Part shown: positions 1-12,415 of the stretch, piece after piece
Layout: every line of letters begins with the position of its first letter
Position numbering within the stretch: position 1 is the first letter of the stretch
DNA from: Phorcus lineatus
Lineage: Eukaryota; Mollusca; Gastropoda; Trochida; Trochidae
Length of the DNA stretch: 64,000 nt
Assembly: GCA_921293015.1 (NCBI GenBank)
Contig: OV121082.1
Coordinates: forward strand, 45,838,971 to 45,902,970
Direction: 5' to 3'
Translations under genes and position numbers: made by a program
The notes under the pieces: generated by a model
What the model was told of the DNA's origin: nothing
Database searches by the model: none
The model's input: the letters and a program-made list of their open reading frames with translations, nothing else

Positions 1-140
1 ATTGCAAGTATCTTTATTTTGATATTGACGTTATTATAGAGACGTTTACAGATTCTCGTTTAACATAAAAAATATTAATTTTATAAATATTGCAAGTGTC
101 TAATTTGATATTTGACCCCAAATTGATGAAGTTTACGTAC

Positions 141-282
141 CCCCTGTACAACAGACAGTGACTCCATGTGGGTACTGTTGCTGTTCTCGTATATCTCGGT
201 ATACCTTGCTAGTCGGTCCAACTCCAAGATCCATATTGCTGGTACAGAACTCAGCAGGTAAAAGAAGAAACATGGACAAAAC
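141..282 (-). CDS. TMEM26-like protein, exon 2 (gene runs off the left edge)
   Basis: The minus strand encodes a membrane segment reading FCPCFFFYLLSSVPAIWILE followed by LDRLARYTEIYE. It matches the layout of the second exon of the TMEM26 family, a conserved multi-pass membrane protein of poorly known function. The exon is bounded by a good acceptor (pyrimidine-rich tract ending TTTTTGCAG, exon from 282) and a donor GTACGT at 140-135. It starts in the phase that completes the split tryptophan codon TG|G left by either upstream first exon, so the splice is frame-consistent. Later exons would lie beyond position 1. Family assignment rests on motif recall, not on a search. Confidence 0.7.
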
Positions 283-1060
283 CTGCAAAAATACAAAAAC
301 ACTTAATCATATAAGTGATACAGATTTTCTTGAATAGTTAGTTTATTTTCAAGAAAGTTGTCAATGATTAATCTCTCTTAACCATGATATACAAGTAATT
401 ATTTTACATAAACATTGGCGTATGACTTTCTTAACGGTAAAAGAGCTTCGAAAACCTAGGTTATGAAAAATGAATTAATGCAGTGGTTTTATTATTCGGA
501 CTAGATAATGATTCAATTGGCAAAAAATTTACCACAAGGCCGAAATATGATAAAATTGAAACCCAACCTCCAGTTCGCTGAAAGAGAAAATATGACTAAG
601 TCGTGTATAATCAGTGGTATATTGGTACACAGATGTCAACAGAAAGAAGCTTAAATATATCATCAAGTTTTTAAAAAAGAACTTAATTATCTAAGGATTG
701 TATAACATTTATTATCGATGAGAGATCTAGAGGTGGCTTTTAGGAACAATAGATCCAGTCCCCGTCATTTACATTTCCATTGTGTTTATTTTCACAAAAC
801 ATTAAAATGGCATTACACGATGTGTAAATTGAAAATGCAATAAACCTGTCCCGTACCAACATTTTGTCGTATACATTCATATAGTTGATATAATATGTAA
901 TGCATATATGAAAATATAATTCATAAATAAATGAATTGATTGATATCCAGTGTATATCCAGTGATACTTGTGCTCATTGATCGTGCGTATATAATGAAAA
1001 TATTTTATGTAAAAAGAGGAACAATTACGAATTAAGAAAACGTTTATATATCTTATACTT
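283..1060. other. AT-rich intronic sequence, no feature seen
   Basis: This stretch lies between the TMEM26-like second exon and the tandem array. It has no coding-like frame, RNA gene or element end that I can recognise, and is best read as part of the gene's first intron. Confidence 0.5.
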
Positions 1061-1542
1061 CAGTTGAAACATCCCAAATACACATATTCATGGTTTTAAT
1101 TTCATATCAATCCTTTTCCAAATTCCTGCGTCTGCTATTTAATAGGGCTGACATCAATTGATGCCGAGTTACATGGTTCAGTGGAAACATCCTAAATACA
1201 CAAATTCAAGGTTTTGATTTCTTATCATATAACCCTTTTCAAATTCCTGCGTCTGTTATTTGATAGGGATGACAAGAATTGATGCCGAGTTACATGGTTC
1301 AGTGGAAACATCCTAAATACACAAATTCAAGGTTTTAATTTCTTATCATATAACCCTTTTCAAATTCCTGCGTCTGTTATTTGATAGGGATGACAAGAAT
1401 TGATGCCGAGTTACATGGTTCAGTGGAAACATCCTAAATACACAAATTCAAGGTTTTAATTTCTTATCATATAACCCTTTTGCAAATTCCTGCGTCTGTT
1501 ATTTGATAGGGATGACAAGAATTGATGAACAGTTACACAGTT
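1061..1542. repeat. Four-copy tandem repeat, 121-bp period
   Basis: Units start at 1061, 1179, 1300 and 1421. Each begins CAGTKGAAACATCC and contains the shared words TCCTGCGTCTG and GATGCCGAGTTACATGGTT. The inner two junctions are exactly 121 bp apart and nearly identical, whereas the first unit is 118 bp and more diverged and the last one decays near 1530. That gradient suggests growth from the right-hand side. It lies in the presumed TMEM26-like intron. Confidence 0.9.
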
Positions 1543-1811
1543 AACCTCCTTACTTTCTTGTTTTCTTTTTTTCGTAAAGCTTAAAGTGAATTTATCTAAA
1601 GATCAAACAACAGTCATCAAACGATGACATATCGGAACGGTCTCCCATAATTTGTATTAAACATTTTTATAATCGTAAGATTAGAAACATTTAGTATACC
1701 CATTGAGTATACAGTTTCAGAAATATATTGCATTTTGAATTCATCTCAAGAGACCCTGTTTATAATAAAAATTCAATATGTTTCAGCGGAAACAGAAAAA
1801 ATACAACAACA

Positions 1812-2085
1812 AGAAATATCAAAATATCAAAAGCCATCACTTCAATAGATGGGAAATATTCATGCAAACGTTTAGAAATATGTAGTGTATGGATTTTTAG
1901 TTCTGCTCCGGAAATGAAGCTTTCCACTAACAGAGTCCAAATTAAACTTTTCCATTTAAAGGGTATATAACAAATCTGAAAATATTGAAAGGCACCACTT
2001 CAGTAGGTGGGTTACACACATGCAAAGTGTCCGAAGGTTTTGATGAGAGGTTTTGAAGTTCCGCTCTGGAAACGAAATGATAGAC
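1812..2085. repeat. Two diverged tandem copies of a ~115-bp sequence with coding-like minus frames
   Basis: The blocks at about 1812-1925 and 1973-2085 share order and words (AAAATAT, CACTTCARTAG, CATGCAAA, TTCYGCTC, GGAAAYGAA). Translated on the minus strand in matching frames, they align as FISGAELK...PSIEVMAFDIL and FVSRAELQ...PPTEVVPFNIF. This could be a duplicated, now diverged exon or an old transposon fragment. Function unknown. Confidence 0.45.
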
Positions 2086-2199
2086 AGATGAAGAAACAAG
2101 GCGATAACTATATCCTAGAGTAATAAATACAGGTGGGATTGTTATGAAATAAGCTTTGATAAATTTTGATAATACAAAACTTCTTACAAAACTGTACAA

Positions 2200-3494
2200 A
2201 ACTTCTTACACTTCACTTTATGATTAACACGACGCTTATTAGTTAAGTTCATCGGACGTTGCTCGCAGGATTGGTGGATTATAAAATTACTTTAGAGTAA
2301 TCAACGTTCGATTTTATAACTTACGTCTGCTGCACTCGTAATTAAAAACTTATTTTAATGGGATTTTTCTTTGCAATACGATAATCGAATAGGGTATTTA
2401 CTATTCTTATTACAAGATTATACAATAAATAAAAATACAAGTATTAAATAAACTCTAGGGCATACATTGTGCATGATACAAATTTCCAGTATGTGATTGT
2501 TCGTTAATGGTTCGAGAATTTCAATGACGCCCGTTATAAACCTGATATTTAGACAAATGCTTTTGAAATGAATCTATCCATTAAGAACACATAAACCATT
2601 TTCACTATTTTCCCAATACAGACACTAACCATGTAAAAAATTCGCAATTTGAAACCGTCAGAATCAAATCGAATTGAAATATAAAGCATTTTAGTATAAC
2701 GAGGAAAGCTTGATTTAACGTACAACAATGGAAACGGTATCGTTCAATCAATCTTTGGCTGTAACGTAAACCATTACTCGAATATATCCCGGGTCCACGT
2801 TATTAGGTGGTGACTCAACAAATAACTTGCAAATAATGATATATGCGATCCATTACAAACAAATTTTGTATGTTTGAAAACCTACAAAGAAAATTTACAT
2901 CCGCTGGGTGTTGAGACACACACCAGAACATTTTATTTCTCATCCAACAAATGGTGGTACATGAGAATATGAATAACACGTATCAATAATATCACACGTC
3001 TGATTTTAACATATGGCAATCGATCATAGTTTTTAAGGAAATAACTAAAATAAAAAAGAGACTATAGTGATTGATTTTGACTTATAACGACGTTTCACTT
3101 TATCATAAATAACAGTCCTTCCTGCTGGAAAATACGAATATTTATTGACGATATGTAATGAAACAATATGGTCAAGCAATCGAATTATATTTGATATTTG
3201 TTGATGTCTGAGATAAAACTCGGAAAGCCGCATTTTTACTCACAATTATTTGAGAAAAAAACTACCATTCTCTTCAAAGGTGTAAAAGGCTACGAAGAAA
3301 TGTATCGAGAAAAGTGTAAAAGAGCTCTATCCCGACTTTTCTTTACTGTTATCACGCCTGTCAATACAATCATGGAACAAATCAAAAGCATATTTATCAT
3401 TAATCAAGTGTATCTATGAAGTGTATCTATGAATACCGGTTGACAAATTTACAAATACATAAGTTATGTAAGTATTTCAGGCACGTGTACTCAC
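2200..3494. other. No recognisable feature
   Basis: Low-complexity-leaning AT-rich DNA. Short open frames here (for example near 3045-3420) show no family motif and are probably chance. Confidence 0.5.
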
Positions 3495-3715
3495 CAAACT
3501 CCTTCATTTCCTTTCTTTACAATAGCCGTGTAGAAGTATTCCAACAGTTGAAGATTACAGGCAAATGTCAGCAACCAATAGTAGTTGCTTCCAGTCCAAC
3601 TAACAACTCGCCAGATCGCTAACAGAGAGTGGCTAATAAAGATGCACCTCACTAGGAAAGCCCAAAAATGGATTTTAAGAATGCGAGAAAACAAGCCTTG
3701 ATTCTCATAATCCAT
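3495..3715 (-). CDS. TMEM26-like protein, first coding exon, proximal copy
   Basis: Starts at an ATG (MDYENQGLFSRILKIHFW...) and contains the family's first membrane segment pattern RCIFISHSLLAIWRVV followed by NYYWLLTFACNLQLLEYF and a basic KKGNEGVW end. The exon stops inside a tryptophan codon at donor GTGAGT (3494-3489), which joins in frame to the exon at 282. The histidine-serine-leucine and IWRV spacing is what I recall from the start of TMEM26 proteins. The 3.2-kb intron to exon 2 holds the 121-bp array. It could instead be the first exon of a separate tandem paralogue of the 5564-5757 exon. Confidence 0.65.
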
Positions 3716-3980
3716 AACGCTGTTCAGAAATCTTTAGCACTTGTGTGTAGTAAGATTTGCCCTTTTTACTATACGTCTTTCGAGTTCATATACCATGAGA
3801 TAAAAATGTCACGATCCCAAGAAACCCATTTTCCCCTTTAAAACCAGAGATTGATATGTCTCCTCTTCCAGTCCAGAAATCTTTTACGACTCATTTACGT
3901 AAAACTAGAAGATCGTGTGTATCAAAGGTCAAAGCACTTGCTCAAAATTCTTCGTTTCGGTTATGACTTCTTTGTACTTC

Positions 3981-4184
3981 TTAAAAGTTTCTCTCGGTAT
4001 TCAGATTCAATGTCCTGTTTAGTCTCTCCAGACATTGAAACTCGTTTCTGAGAAACAGGTTGTCAGTCCATCTCGTTTCTACCATATGCTGGCCAGCCAG
4101 CCACGACCAAGAACATAATGCAATGTACACCATCATTATAAACCATGTAATATTAGTAAGCTTATTGGTAAATAAATTATTCAT
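3981..4184 (-). other. Possible further TMEM26-like exon or relic
   Basis: The minus frame includes ITWFIMMVYIALCSWSWLAG, a hydrophobic helix ending in a Trp-Ser-Trp motif like the later VYxxLxxWTWS segment of TMEM26 proteins. It lies between the two alternative first exons. If real, it would belong to the upstream paralogue, whose other exons are not visible. There are no convincing splice sites, so this is weak. Confidence 0.22.
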
Positions 4185-5563
4185 GAGGTCAAACTTTAAT
4201 AACGTTCTCTTTTGATTTACAATATGTTTTTGTCATTAGGTAACACGTAATATCTAAGTTATCATTCTATTATAAACTAGGAATTAATCTTCATCAAAGC
4301 CGTCTGGACCGTTGGATATCATCACAGAGGTTCATTGTGTGTGCTTACAACCTTGTTGTGTGTGCTTTGCAATAAACGAGATAGCGCAGTAAACAGATTT
4401 ATTGTCAATCATTTGTTGTTGTTGATTCCCTGTCAAACAGAGCGATATCACTTCTGATTCTTGTATATAGAAGTATGTAATAAATTCTGCTCTATCACAA
4501 TCTAAGGATCATTTATACATACGAGTCGTACAGTACAAAAGTTTTCTTTGATTTTGTAAATCCGATACCAGAATATCATCTATGGGGTTTACACTATTTT
4601 CATGAAGCACAATCAGCCTTGATCTAAGATGTAGAATTATATCGAACAAATATATAAAAGAACTATATTGATAATTTCGATAACAGCACAGTTATACATT
4701 TAAGAATAAATTAGGATGACATCGTGTATTTGAACCCGACATAATAATTTAAAATGCATGCATTTATTTAAAAACTTGAAATATTACTTAACATTTATTG
4801 TATTGTCCCATTCATTACTAAAGAAACATATATTCTATAGGTCTTTCATTGTCTTTGAACCCGTTCAGTCGATTTGTCGATACACTTTCAAATTTCTCGT
4901 TTAGTATGATACCATGTATCATTTTGCTATATCAGCGTATTTGCATCTGCAGATCTCCTACAGTATCCTGATATATATAAAGCAAATACATATGCCACGT
5001 ATTGTTATATGTTGACAGTCAATTGACCTTTACTCAAGCAAAATTGTCAGTACGCGATTTTTGCTTCGGGTCACAAGAAAGCATTTCAGTGGCTGAAAAT
5101 CAAAGTGTTGTATATAAAGTCAACAGTAACGAGCTGTTAGTGATATGAAGACTTTACCAATATAGATATCAAAGTTTTCTGGGAGCTTGTGGTTACAAAT
5201 ATGTCGATAAACAAGATGAATAAACATGTGAGCATGATATCTTTCCGCCAACTTGTTTAATTTCGAGAACATTGTAAAATTATTTCAAGTAAAATTCTCA
5301 TGTATCCTTAAATCCTTATGATGCAAAGTTGAACATATAAACGTTTACAGGCTGTAATGTACATCAGAACGTTCTGTACAAAAATAAATTTGGCCTATTG
5401 AACTGAAACGTCTTTTTAGCTTAGAACATTAACATTTTCTTGACAAAATGAATAAGAAATATTTCTTCTTAGATTGGATTATCAATTTTGTCTTTAATGA
5501 TTTACATAAAACGTAAATGAACGTTCAGAGTTTTTAACTCAGTATCTAACTGTCTATACTCAC
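4185..5563. other. No recognisable feature
   Basis: AT-rich non-coding sequence between the candidate TMEM26-like exons. A stretch near 4795-4850 (with AAACATATATTCTATAGG) resembles 11290-11325, suggesting another old dispersed repeat. Confidence 0.4.
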
Positions 5564-5757
5564 CATTTCCCTTCCTGACCTTTCTTCTTCTTAAGTCTGA
5601 AGTAGGTTTCAATGAAGACGAATATGTTGGAGCAGAGAAGCAGCCAGTAGTACTGGAAGTTGGTCACATTAACAACTCTCCACACAGAGAGCAGGCTGTG
5701 GGACGTGAGAATAAACCTCACGAAGATTGCTTTGATAATGTACTTGATCACTACCAT
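5564..5757 (-). CDS. TMEM26-like protein, first coding exon, distal copy
   Basis: Begins with ATG (MVVIKYIIKAIFVRFILT) and carries SHSLLSVWRVVNVTNFQYYW then LLLCSNIFVFIETYFRLKKKKGQEGKW. It is a clear paralogue of the exon at 3495-3715 and ends in the same codon phase (TG|G) at donor GTGAGT (5563-5558). Both exons could be alternative first exons of one gene, or this one could mark a second, mostly lost tandem gene. Conservation of frame, start and donor argues that it is, or was recently, functional. Confidence 0.62.
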
Positions 5758-7815
5758 TCTTCGTTATGTATGAAGTCATATATAGCTAGCAGGATGAGAT
5801 ATCAGTCATTGGGAAAGATGTTTTGCACCTTCGACACAAGAGTGATTTTGAATAATTCTGAACAAAATATTGATCACTGTCAATGGATGTCTATTTAATA
5901 ACTGTTAACACAGGAAATCAATTTGGCAAATTTTATTCCAATCGTTGTACTGTGTCCTCAAAGAAAGTCCTTAGTGAAACGTAATTGTCCAAGTCGGTGG
6001 ATGGTCCAGGAAGATGATATTCGAGCCTCCTTTCCAAATCGTCGTATTTGATAAACTTGTAAGTACTTAGAAGTAATTCCTTCACAAACTTATTCATCAC
6101 ATATTCGAAGCGTTCTTTTCAGAGAGGAGCTTTGAAGGTAATTAAACTTCCATTTCTCAGATTAAAGTGAGTTATTTCAAAATTCTTAATGATAGAGTAA
6201 ACTCACCGATAATGGTCACGAAACTGTATTGCTTTCTTCGGTGATAGTTATCAACTAAATGATACCGTAAAGATTGAATTGTTATTGGGTGTATATTGAA
6301 ACGGGTTTACATAGAAAAATTCAATTATCAAATGCATTGTAAATTGCAACAAATGAAAGCATTGAGAGGTTATGCAATATTTGCGTTAAGTTGAATACAC
6401 ATATATACCTCCAAGCCTTGTTTACTTTTGCTGGAGGTTCTATAGAATCTATGACGACCATACTATTTGACTCCATGCATTGGCACCTTTGCTGAAAAAC
6501 GACAGATTATCCAAGCCGGAAATGGTCAAATGTTCAGCACACAGTTTTTATCCACCCTTTGGAGGTCGAACTGACCAGTCCAAATAGAATTATATTGACC
6601 CAAATATTGACATCCCCTGTTAGAAGTGCAGATCGTGATACCGCTTTTCATCTATTTTGACTATCCCTTCTTGTCGTTTCTACGTATTTCAAGTACACCT
6701 TTCTTTGATTTAATCATTTCCATCCAACTTTTGGTCCACGCAAGCTTGCTATTTGATAGTGGCCATTGTTAGGCTTATGGGAAATGCACTTTTGTTTGAA
6801 TAAGTTAGAACATAGTTTGACAGCTTAGGTAAATCATGTTACCCCTTCTTTTGTTTCTATTATTCACCGGTTACCGCTGTATAAGTCACGTATTCAACAA
6901 GAGCTACCGTGATTCGTTGTGTGGATGTGATTAATTTTAATATCGAAATTTCAAGTTTAAAATAAAACAATTTTGAGTTGTAAATTATATCTAGGTAGAG
7001 CTTAATGTTTAATAACTATTCTTATTCCTTATAGATTCCACACTAGTTGATATCATTCGAGGTCCATAACAATTACGACGACAAGTTACCTATGTCTAAT
7101 AATTATCCTTAGTAACGAAATAGATCTGAACCCCTTGATAATTTACAAAACAATATATCATGAAATGTGTAGCGTTAAAATTAAATGACATTTTCTTCTT
7201 TGGGTTTTTTTATGCTTAATTTATTGATTTGTCTAAGGTAAGTATTCCATTAGTGACATCCTGTTACTTTTATCTTTGAGAAAAGGTGCTGCAGTACCTT
7301 TAAGATTAGAAATTGGACATTATTCACACGTAGGTTACCAAAATAAATATACAAAAGGCAGTTAGAACTAAATGTGATGTTAGTTATTAATCATCACTAT
7401 ACGTAAGCGACTTTTTGCCTTGCCCGTGAGATTACCTCGATCACTGATCACTGGAAGGCAAAATAACGTAGCTATAGATTCGTATTAGCAACTTGAATCT
7501 TTCTTATTTTGAAAAATGATAAATATGAAAATTATTTGGTTATGTATTGATGATAATGAAACTAAAAATGAACACTGAATTCATTGGATTTATTGTATCA
7601 CTGTTGAAGGCATGAGTCTTCCCATCGTATTCGTTGAATTGTCCTCCTTTTGGAATATTGCTATTTAGTTCACCAAAGATAGCCATCAAGTTTCTTCCTG
7701 ATGCAGGATATTAATCATTCCAAAACGTAATCATGTGATAATCTATTTTTCATGAACACAATGGTTTTTCATATGTTTGGATCTACCAAAATGTTGGTGA
7801 TGTAAATATATTCAT
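5758..7815. other. No recognisable feature
   Basis: No frame, RNA gene or element terminus is recognisable. This includes the upstream flank of the distal TMEM26-like exon, where a promoter might be expected but none can be pinned down. Confidence 0.45.
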
Positions 7816-7819
7816 GTAT

Positions 7820-8290
7820 CAATTTCAGGAAAGGCTAAAAGATATTGCTTCACAAAATTGGGTTGCAAAATTGTCTGCTTCACACTATTTATCACATTAT
7901 TCTAATGTTAAATCTTTGCTGAATACGGAACACATCTCTCAGGAGAGCTCTTTGTAAATTTAGAATATGTTTGCACAATTTCAACGTACAGTTTTCACGT
8001 AAAAACGCTTTAGATGATCAAAGTATGTACATATTCTAATAGCGTCTGCATAGAAAATGAATATCATGTCTTCTTTACTTGTGATTATTACCAGATTTTA
8101 CGAGCGCTTTATATAAAGCAATTGCTAGATGTGTATGTTGGTTATATTTCACTGCCAAACATCCTAAATTGCCAAAATGAAAACGCATTAAAATAACATC
8201 TATTTATTTATATAATTTATTCTTAGAAATACGTGACTCGGTTTATTTTTCAACTTCGTTGTAATATAGGCCAAAAGGCCCACATTACTG
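7820..8290 (+). pseudogene. LINE 3' end relic (C-terminal region)
   Basis: Frames on the plus strand give fragments such as KDIASQNWVAKLSASHYLSH, then CKFRICLHNF and CIENEYHVFFTCDYYQILRA. This is the same C-terminal non-LTR retrotransposon module seen at 14826-15385 and 32460-33054, including the Cys/His knuckle (ENEYHVFFTC). Stops and frame changes show it is dead. It ends with a GGCCAAAAGGCCCACATTACTGAG tail typical of these LINE 3' untranslated ends. Confidence 0.6.
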
Positions 8291-8299
8291 AGTAAAATA

Positions 8300-9759
8300 T
8301 GTCTCTCTGAACACAATAACAATTAGTAACTATTTAGGTTACATTCTAGTTATGAGATGATAAGTGAAAACATCATTGCATTTACTATTTAATTAGATGA
8401 TAAATGGAGCCACACGATATTCATTTTGCATTTGCACTAGATTTTAAAAAAAAACATTACAAGCGTTCCCATATGTTCGGAAAACTTCCTACACCAAACA
8501 GACAGAAGTATTGGGACAAAGTGTTAAGTGAATAGGTGTTTACATATAATAGAAGAAGCCTTTTGCTTTAAAATGTTTGTTTTTGATAAACTAGAATCCA
8601 GTATGTAATATAACTAGTAAGACGGTCATTGAAACGTATTTTATACTAAACATTTATATTTTTTTGTAAGCACTTAATAACTCTTGCTTGAAACCAGATT
8701 GTCTTACTGAGCGAGTCATGCTTTATTTGTACACTTTGCTAGAAAGGTCTGAACAAGAAGTCTGAGATGGAGCCATGAAGGTTAAAGTATACCGAATAAC
8801 CCTTAATTATGACTTACAGGGTGTTAATAGGTTAAAGATCGAGTGAAATGCCTAATGGTCACTTTTGCTTACAAACATGTTAAAAACGACTTTTTACAAA
8901 CACTGTCTAATTTTGGCCGGCCAACAGATTTGAAAACAGGTCATTGTCACTGAGGCGTGAGTCCTGTCGGTGGTTCCTCTTTGAGGAAAAAAGAACAGCA
9001 TGTCTCACTATTTTCATCGCCGGTTTAACATAATAAACATAAATCAAGCAACTCAATCCTTCGGTGTATCGACAGTTTAATTTATCATTTGGCCATATAA
9101 CTTGTTCAGAGCGAAATGAACTCAATACGATTATTAAGGATGTGCTTCGGTAGCAACACAATCTTATTAACATAAAATCTAATATTGCTGCACTACGTTA
9201 CGCAGATGATAGATCCTACACGCGTAATGGAGTGGAGCATGTAGAGTTCATTTCAATGAGACTGGGAAGCAACAGGTATATTATTCAATCATTGAGCCAC
9301 ATGATGTCATGCTCAATCTGTATGTTAGGTAGTTACAAGGGAAATATTATCTCTGGTATGAAGCCAATGTTATATGAAGAAATAAGAAAGTTTAAGTAAA
9401 TTTTATCAAGATAAAATGTAAGCATATATTTATGTTTTATTCTAATCCAACTAATTTTATACACATGATATTTTGCAAACTGCTAAAAGTTTTTTCTCTT
9501 CGCTTAATTTTGATATCCGTTTCATCATTGATAACAAAAAAAAATAATTTATATCATCCTTATGAAGGTGGACATACGTCTGTTCAAATAGTTCGAAGCA
9601 ACATAAAGCTTTGTACATTTATTGGTTAAATCCTTACCAAATCATTATAGTGTCCAAAAAAGTTCAAGAAGACTTAACTATTCCAGAATTTCTTTAATTT
9701 GCCCTAACATTTATCATTTGTGTCCACCTTTCCCTTCAACTACTGAGACTCATTTCGCT
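8300..9759. other. No recognisable feature
   Basis: An 88-residue minus frame at 8907-9173 has no recognisable domain and lacks splice or element context, so it is not called as a gene. Confidence 0.4.
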
Positions 9760-10330
9760 TACTACATATTGTTGCAATTGTCGATGCAATAAATACGTAT
9801 TATTCTTTACAATTTACCTGGAATCAAATATGAAAAACATAAACGGACGAAATCGATCTAGAAATATAGAAAATCTAAGGTTAGTTGCGCTTTAAAAAAC
9901 CGGATTAGATGTTGACAGTTGAAACTGCTGAATGTGTACAGTTTGAAATCACCTTAATCTCTTAACTGAAAACAAAGGATGAAATTTTGTTTATTAAGGC
10001 GATCCTGATTAACTGATTTCTTTCAAACAGTATAAGCATTGTTGTTGTATAAACCATATTGGCTGCAGATTTTTGCTTTTCAAGCTGTGAGCAAAGATTG
10101 AATATATCCGTTATTGTAGTTCATGCAAAATTATTGCAAAGTTGCATGTAATACTTCCGGTCTTTAAGGGCTGACTTTATAACCTGAATACGTACATATT
10201 ATAAATAACTTATTTGAAAGATTACCTGAAAGTGGATCGTTAGTAATATCTAGAGATATGCATCATCTGTGCAATAGTTGTAAATTACGAAATATTGGTG
10301 TGCGCTAGTGCATTAAACAAACATGACAAA
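9760..10330. repeat. Diverged old copy of the duplicated unit (3' part)
   Basis: Collinear with 25340-25900 of unit A: shared words include TCGATGCAAT, TTCTTTACAA, ACCTGAATACGTA, GTAATATCKAKAGATATGCA and AAATATTGGTGTGC. Divergence is far higher than among units A-D, so this is an older duplication of the same block, lying just upstream of unit A. No secreted-protein gene is visible with it. Confidence 0.65.
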
Positions 10331-11480
10331 ACAACAACTAACTGGAGAATATTTTGGTATTTATTCTTGTAACACTTTTGTGATAACTTTTATCATGTAC
10401 AAACGAGAAATTGATGCTTCTGAAATTATTGGGAGTTCCCTTATATGGTAAACCATTCCTATCACTTTGCCCATGCACGATTATAAATTCATGTTTTATA
10501 AAAAAATAAATTCCAGCTGAGAATATGTTATTTTAGATTTGTGAGTTTTGATAAAATGTTGTCTTTGCTTATCAGATTAACGTGTGTAAACATTCCAATC
10601 AGGAATTAAAAAGTTTGACTTGAGAAGTGAGACTTCTGTTCTGTCGATTCGAAGATATTTTTAAAAAGTCCATCTTTTCAAGAACGTACCTAAGCAATTC
10701 GTCTTTAAAGGCCTCGTATTATTTACATGTGGATTTAATGACCCCGTAATTGAAAAAAGTCAATGATTTCGAAGATGAAAGGGAATGATAATGTGAACAT
10801 ATCACGGTTGGCCATCATGCTACATCGGCGTATTTGTATCCGCATCGCTGCTACAACACTGAAGGAAGCATGCATGCGTATGCAAATATGTTGATGTCAC
10901 AGGATGACTTCAGATAAGAGGTTGTATGGTCCACAATGTGGCTCTTTTCCCTAAACTTACCTGTTGGAAAGAATGTTCTCATGATGAACACCTTTTGCAT
11001 GCAAAAAAAATGAAACAGTAATGTATAAATATCGTCTTATTATTCAAAATTTGTTATAATTGTACAAGTTCTGAAAAACGCACCATCAAAAGTCATTTCT
11101 CAAACATATTTCCTTGAAGACGAAATTCGTAGAGATATTACAATTTGTGAATGTAAATGAAACCATCGACATTTTAGTTAGCTATTTTAATAGTGATTGA
11201 CTGATTGTGAATGTTTGCTTCTAGTCGTTGAAAGTGTGGAAACATCATATATATTTCAACCCAAGATGTAACGGTCTTACTTTCCATTGCATTTTTAGAA
11301 ATGAAACATATACTCTATAGGATATGAGAAACATCACAGATGAAGATATATCCCACATTCTATAGCGTTATTAATTCAACACCAAGCAAAATGTGAAATG
11401 ATATCCTTGTGTGTTTACACTCGTTGATGTGAGATAACTCACATGACTAATATAATATTAATCGCAGATACTAATAAAAA
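10331..11480. other. No recognisable feature
   Basis: Non-coding DNA between the old unit copy and unit A. Nothing supportable found. Confidence 0.45.
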
Positions 11481-12133
11481 CTTAACATTAAAATGTAGAC
11501 TATATCAATGACCCTTCTGCAAAGCGTGTTCTTTGTACTGTAATCTACCTATAGGGAGGTAGGCAATCACAGATCAGAAAATCAGCGGGGTTCAATCTGA
11601 TTTTAATGAGATCATTGTTTTAAATTACTCATCCTTGCAAGCAATTACTTCACAGACACACTTTGGTGAACTGGTACCTAGAGTTACAGCTTAGTCCAGG
11701 TGTATTGCACGTTGATTACTTACATTGCCACTAGAAAAAGTTTTGATATAAATAGAAGACCAGAGAGCAATATAAATCAACGTGTTAAGTATTTACATTG
11801 TTAAAAAGTTTCAATACCTCCATTCACCATTATGATTATGCTGAAATTAGAGCCGTTGTTACAGGTTACAGATTTAGCATATGTCTGAGGCGGCACAGTC
11901 AAACTTTCCATACCTCTAAGCCGACTTCGACTTAACTTTTTCATTGCTGATTCTAGGTGAACTGTAAAGAATATTAAGTATTTCGTTGCATGGTTAGAAA
12001 TCTAAAGTGAATGCCTGTGTCCTCATATTCCTGGATATAGCCAATTTAAACATAAATAGCGTGCTATAGTGCCTTTAAGCATCCCATAATTGTGAAAAGT
12101 AATTAATTAAGAAGAGAAATTCAGTGCAATGCG

Positions 12134-12415
12134 TTATGAAGTTTCACTGAATCTATTGGTGCGGGTTCTTTCAGGACTGCTATTACTGATGAAATTTGTC
12201 AAGAGTACTGGAACATTCTTCCCTGAGTGGCCGCGGATGCATATTTGTAATTTCCTCCAAATCTGCCCCAGGCGTGCTCTATGGGTGTCAAAACAGGGGA
12301 GAGCGAAGGCCACTGTATGTGATTCCAATCGTTCTGTTGCAGAAACTTCATGGTATGCCTTGCTAGGACATTTGCGCTATCTTGTTGCAGACGTTGATGG
12401 ATCATTATGTGAGGG
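12134..12415 (-). pseudogene. Tc1/mariner transposase relic
   Basis: The minus frame carries ARHTMKFLQQNDWNHIQWP then SLSPVLTPIEHAWG. This corresponds to the Tc1-family catalytic stretch (usually ...WPARSPDLNPIEHxW) around the last acidic residue of the DDE/D triad. Only the C-terminal third is readable and there are flanking frame breaks. The same relic occurs in unit B at 29304-29620, so it predates the duplication. Confidence 0.7.

Noticed and set aside
1061-1542. CRISPR-like array
   Set aside because: The 121-bp units are contiguous with no unique spacers, and the context is eukaryotic.
3045-3420. Small genes in the 3.0-3.4 kb interval
   Set aside because: Short overlapping frames on both strands with no motif, splice signal or repeat support.
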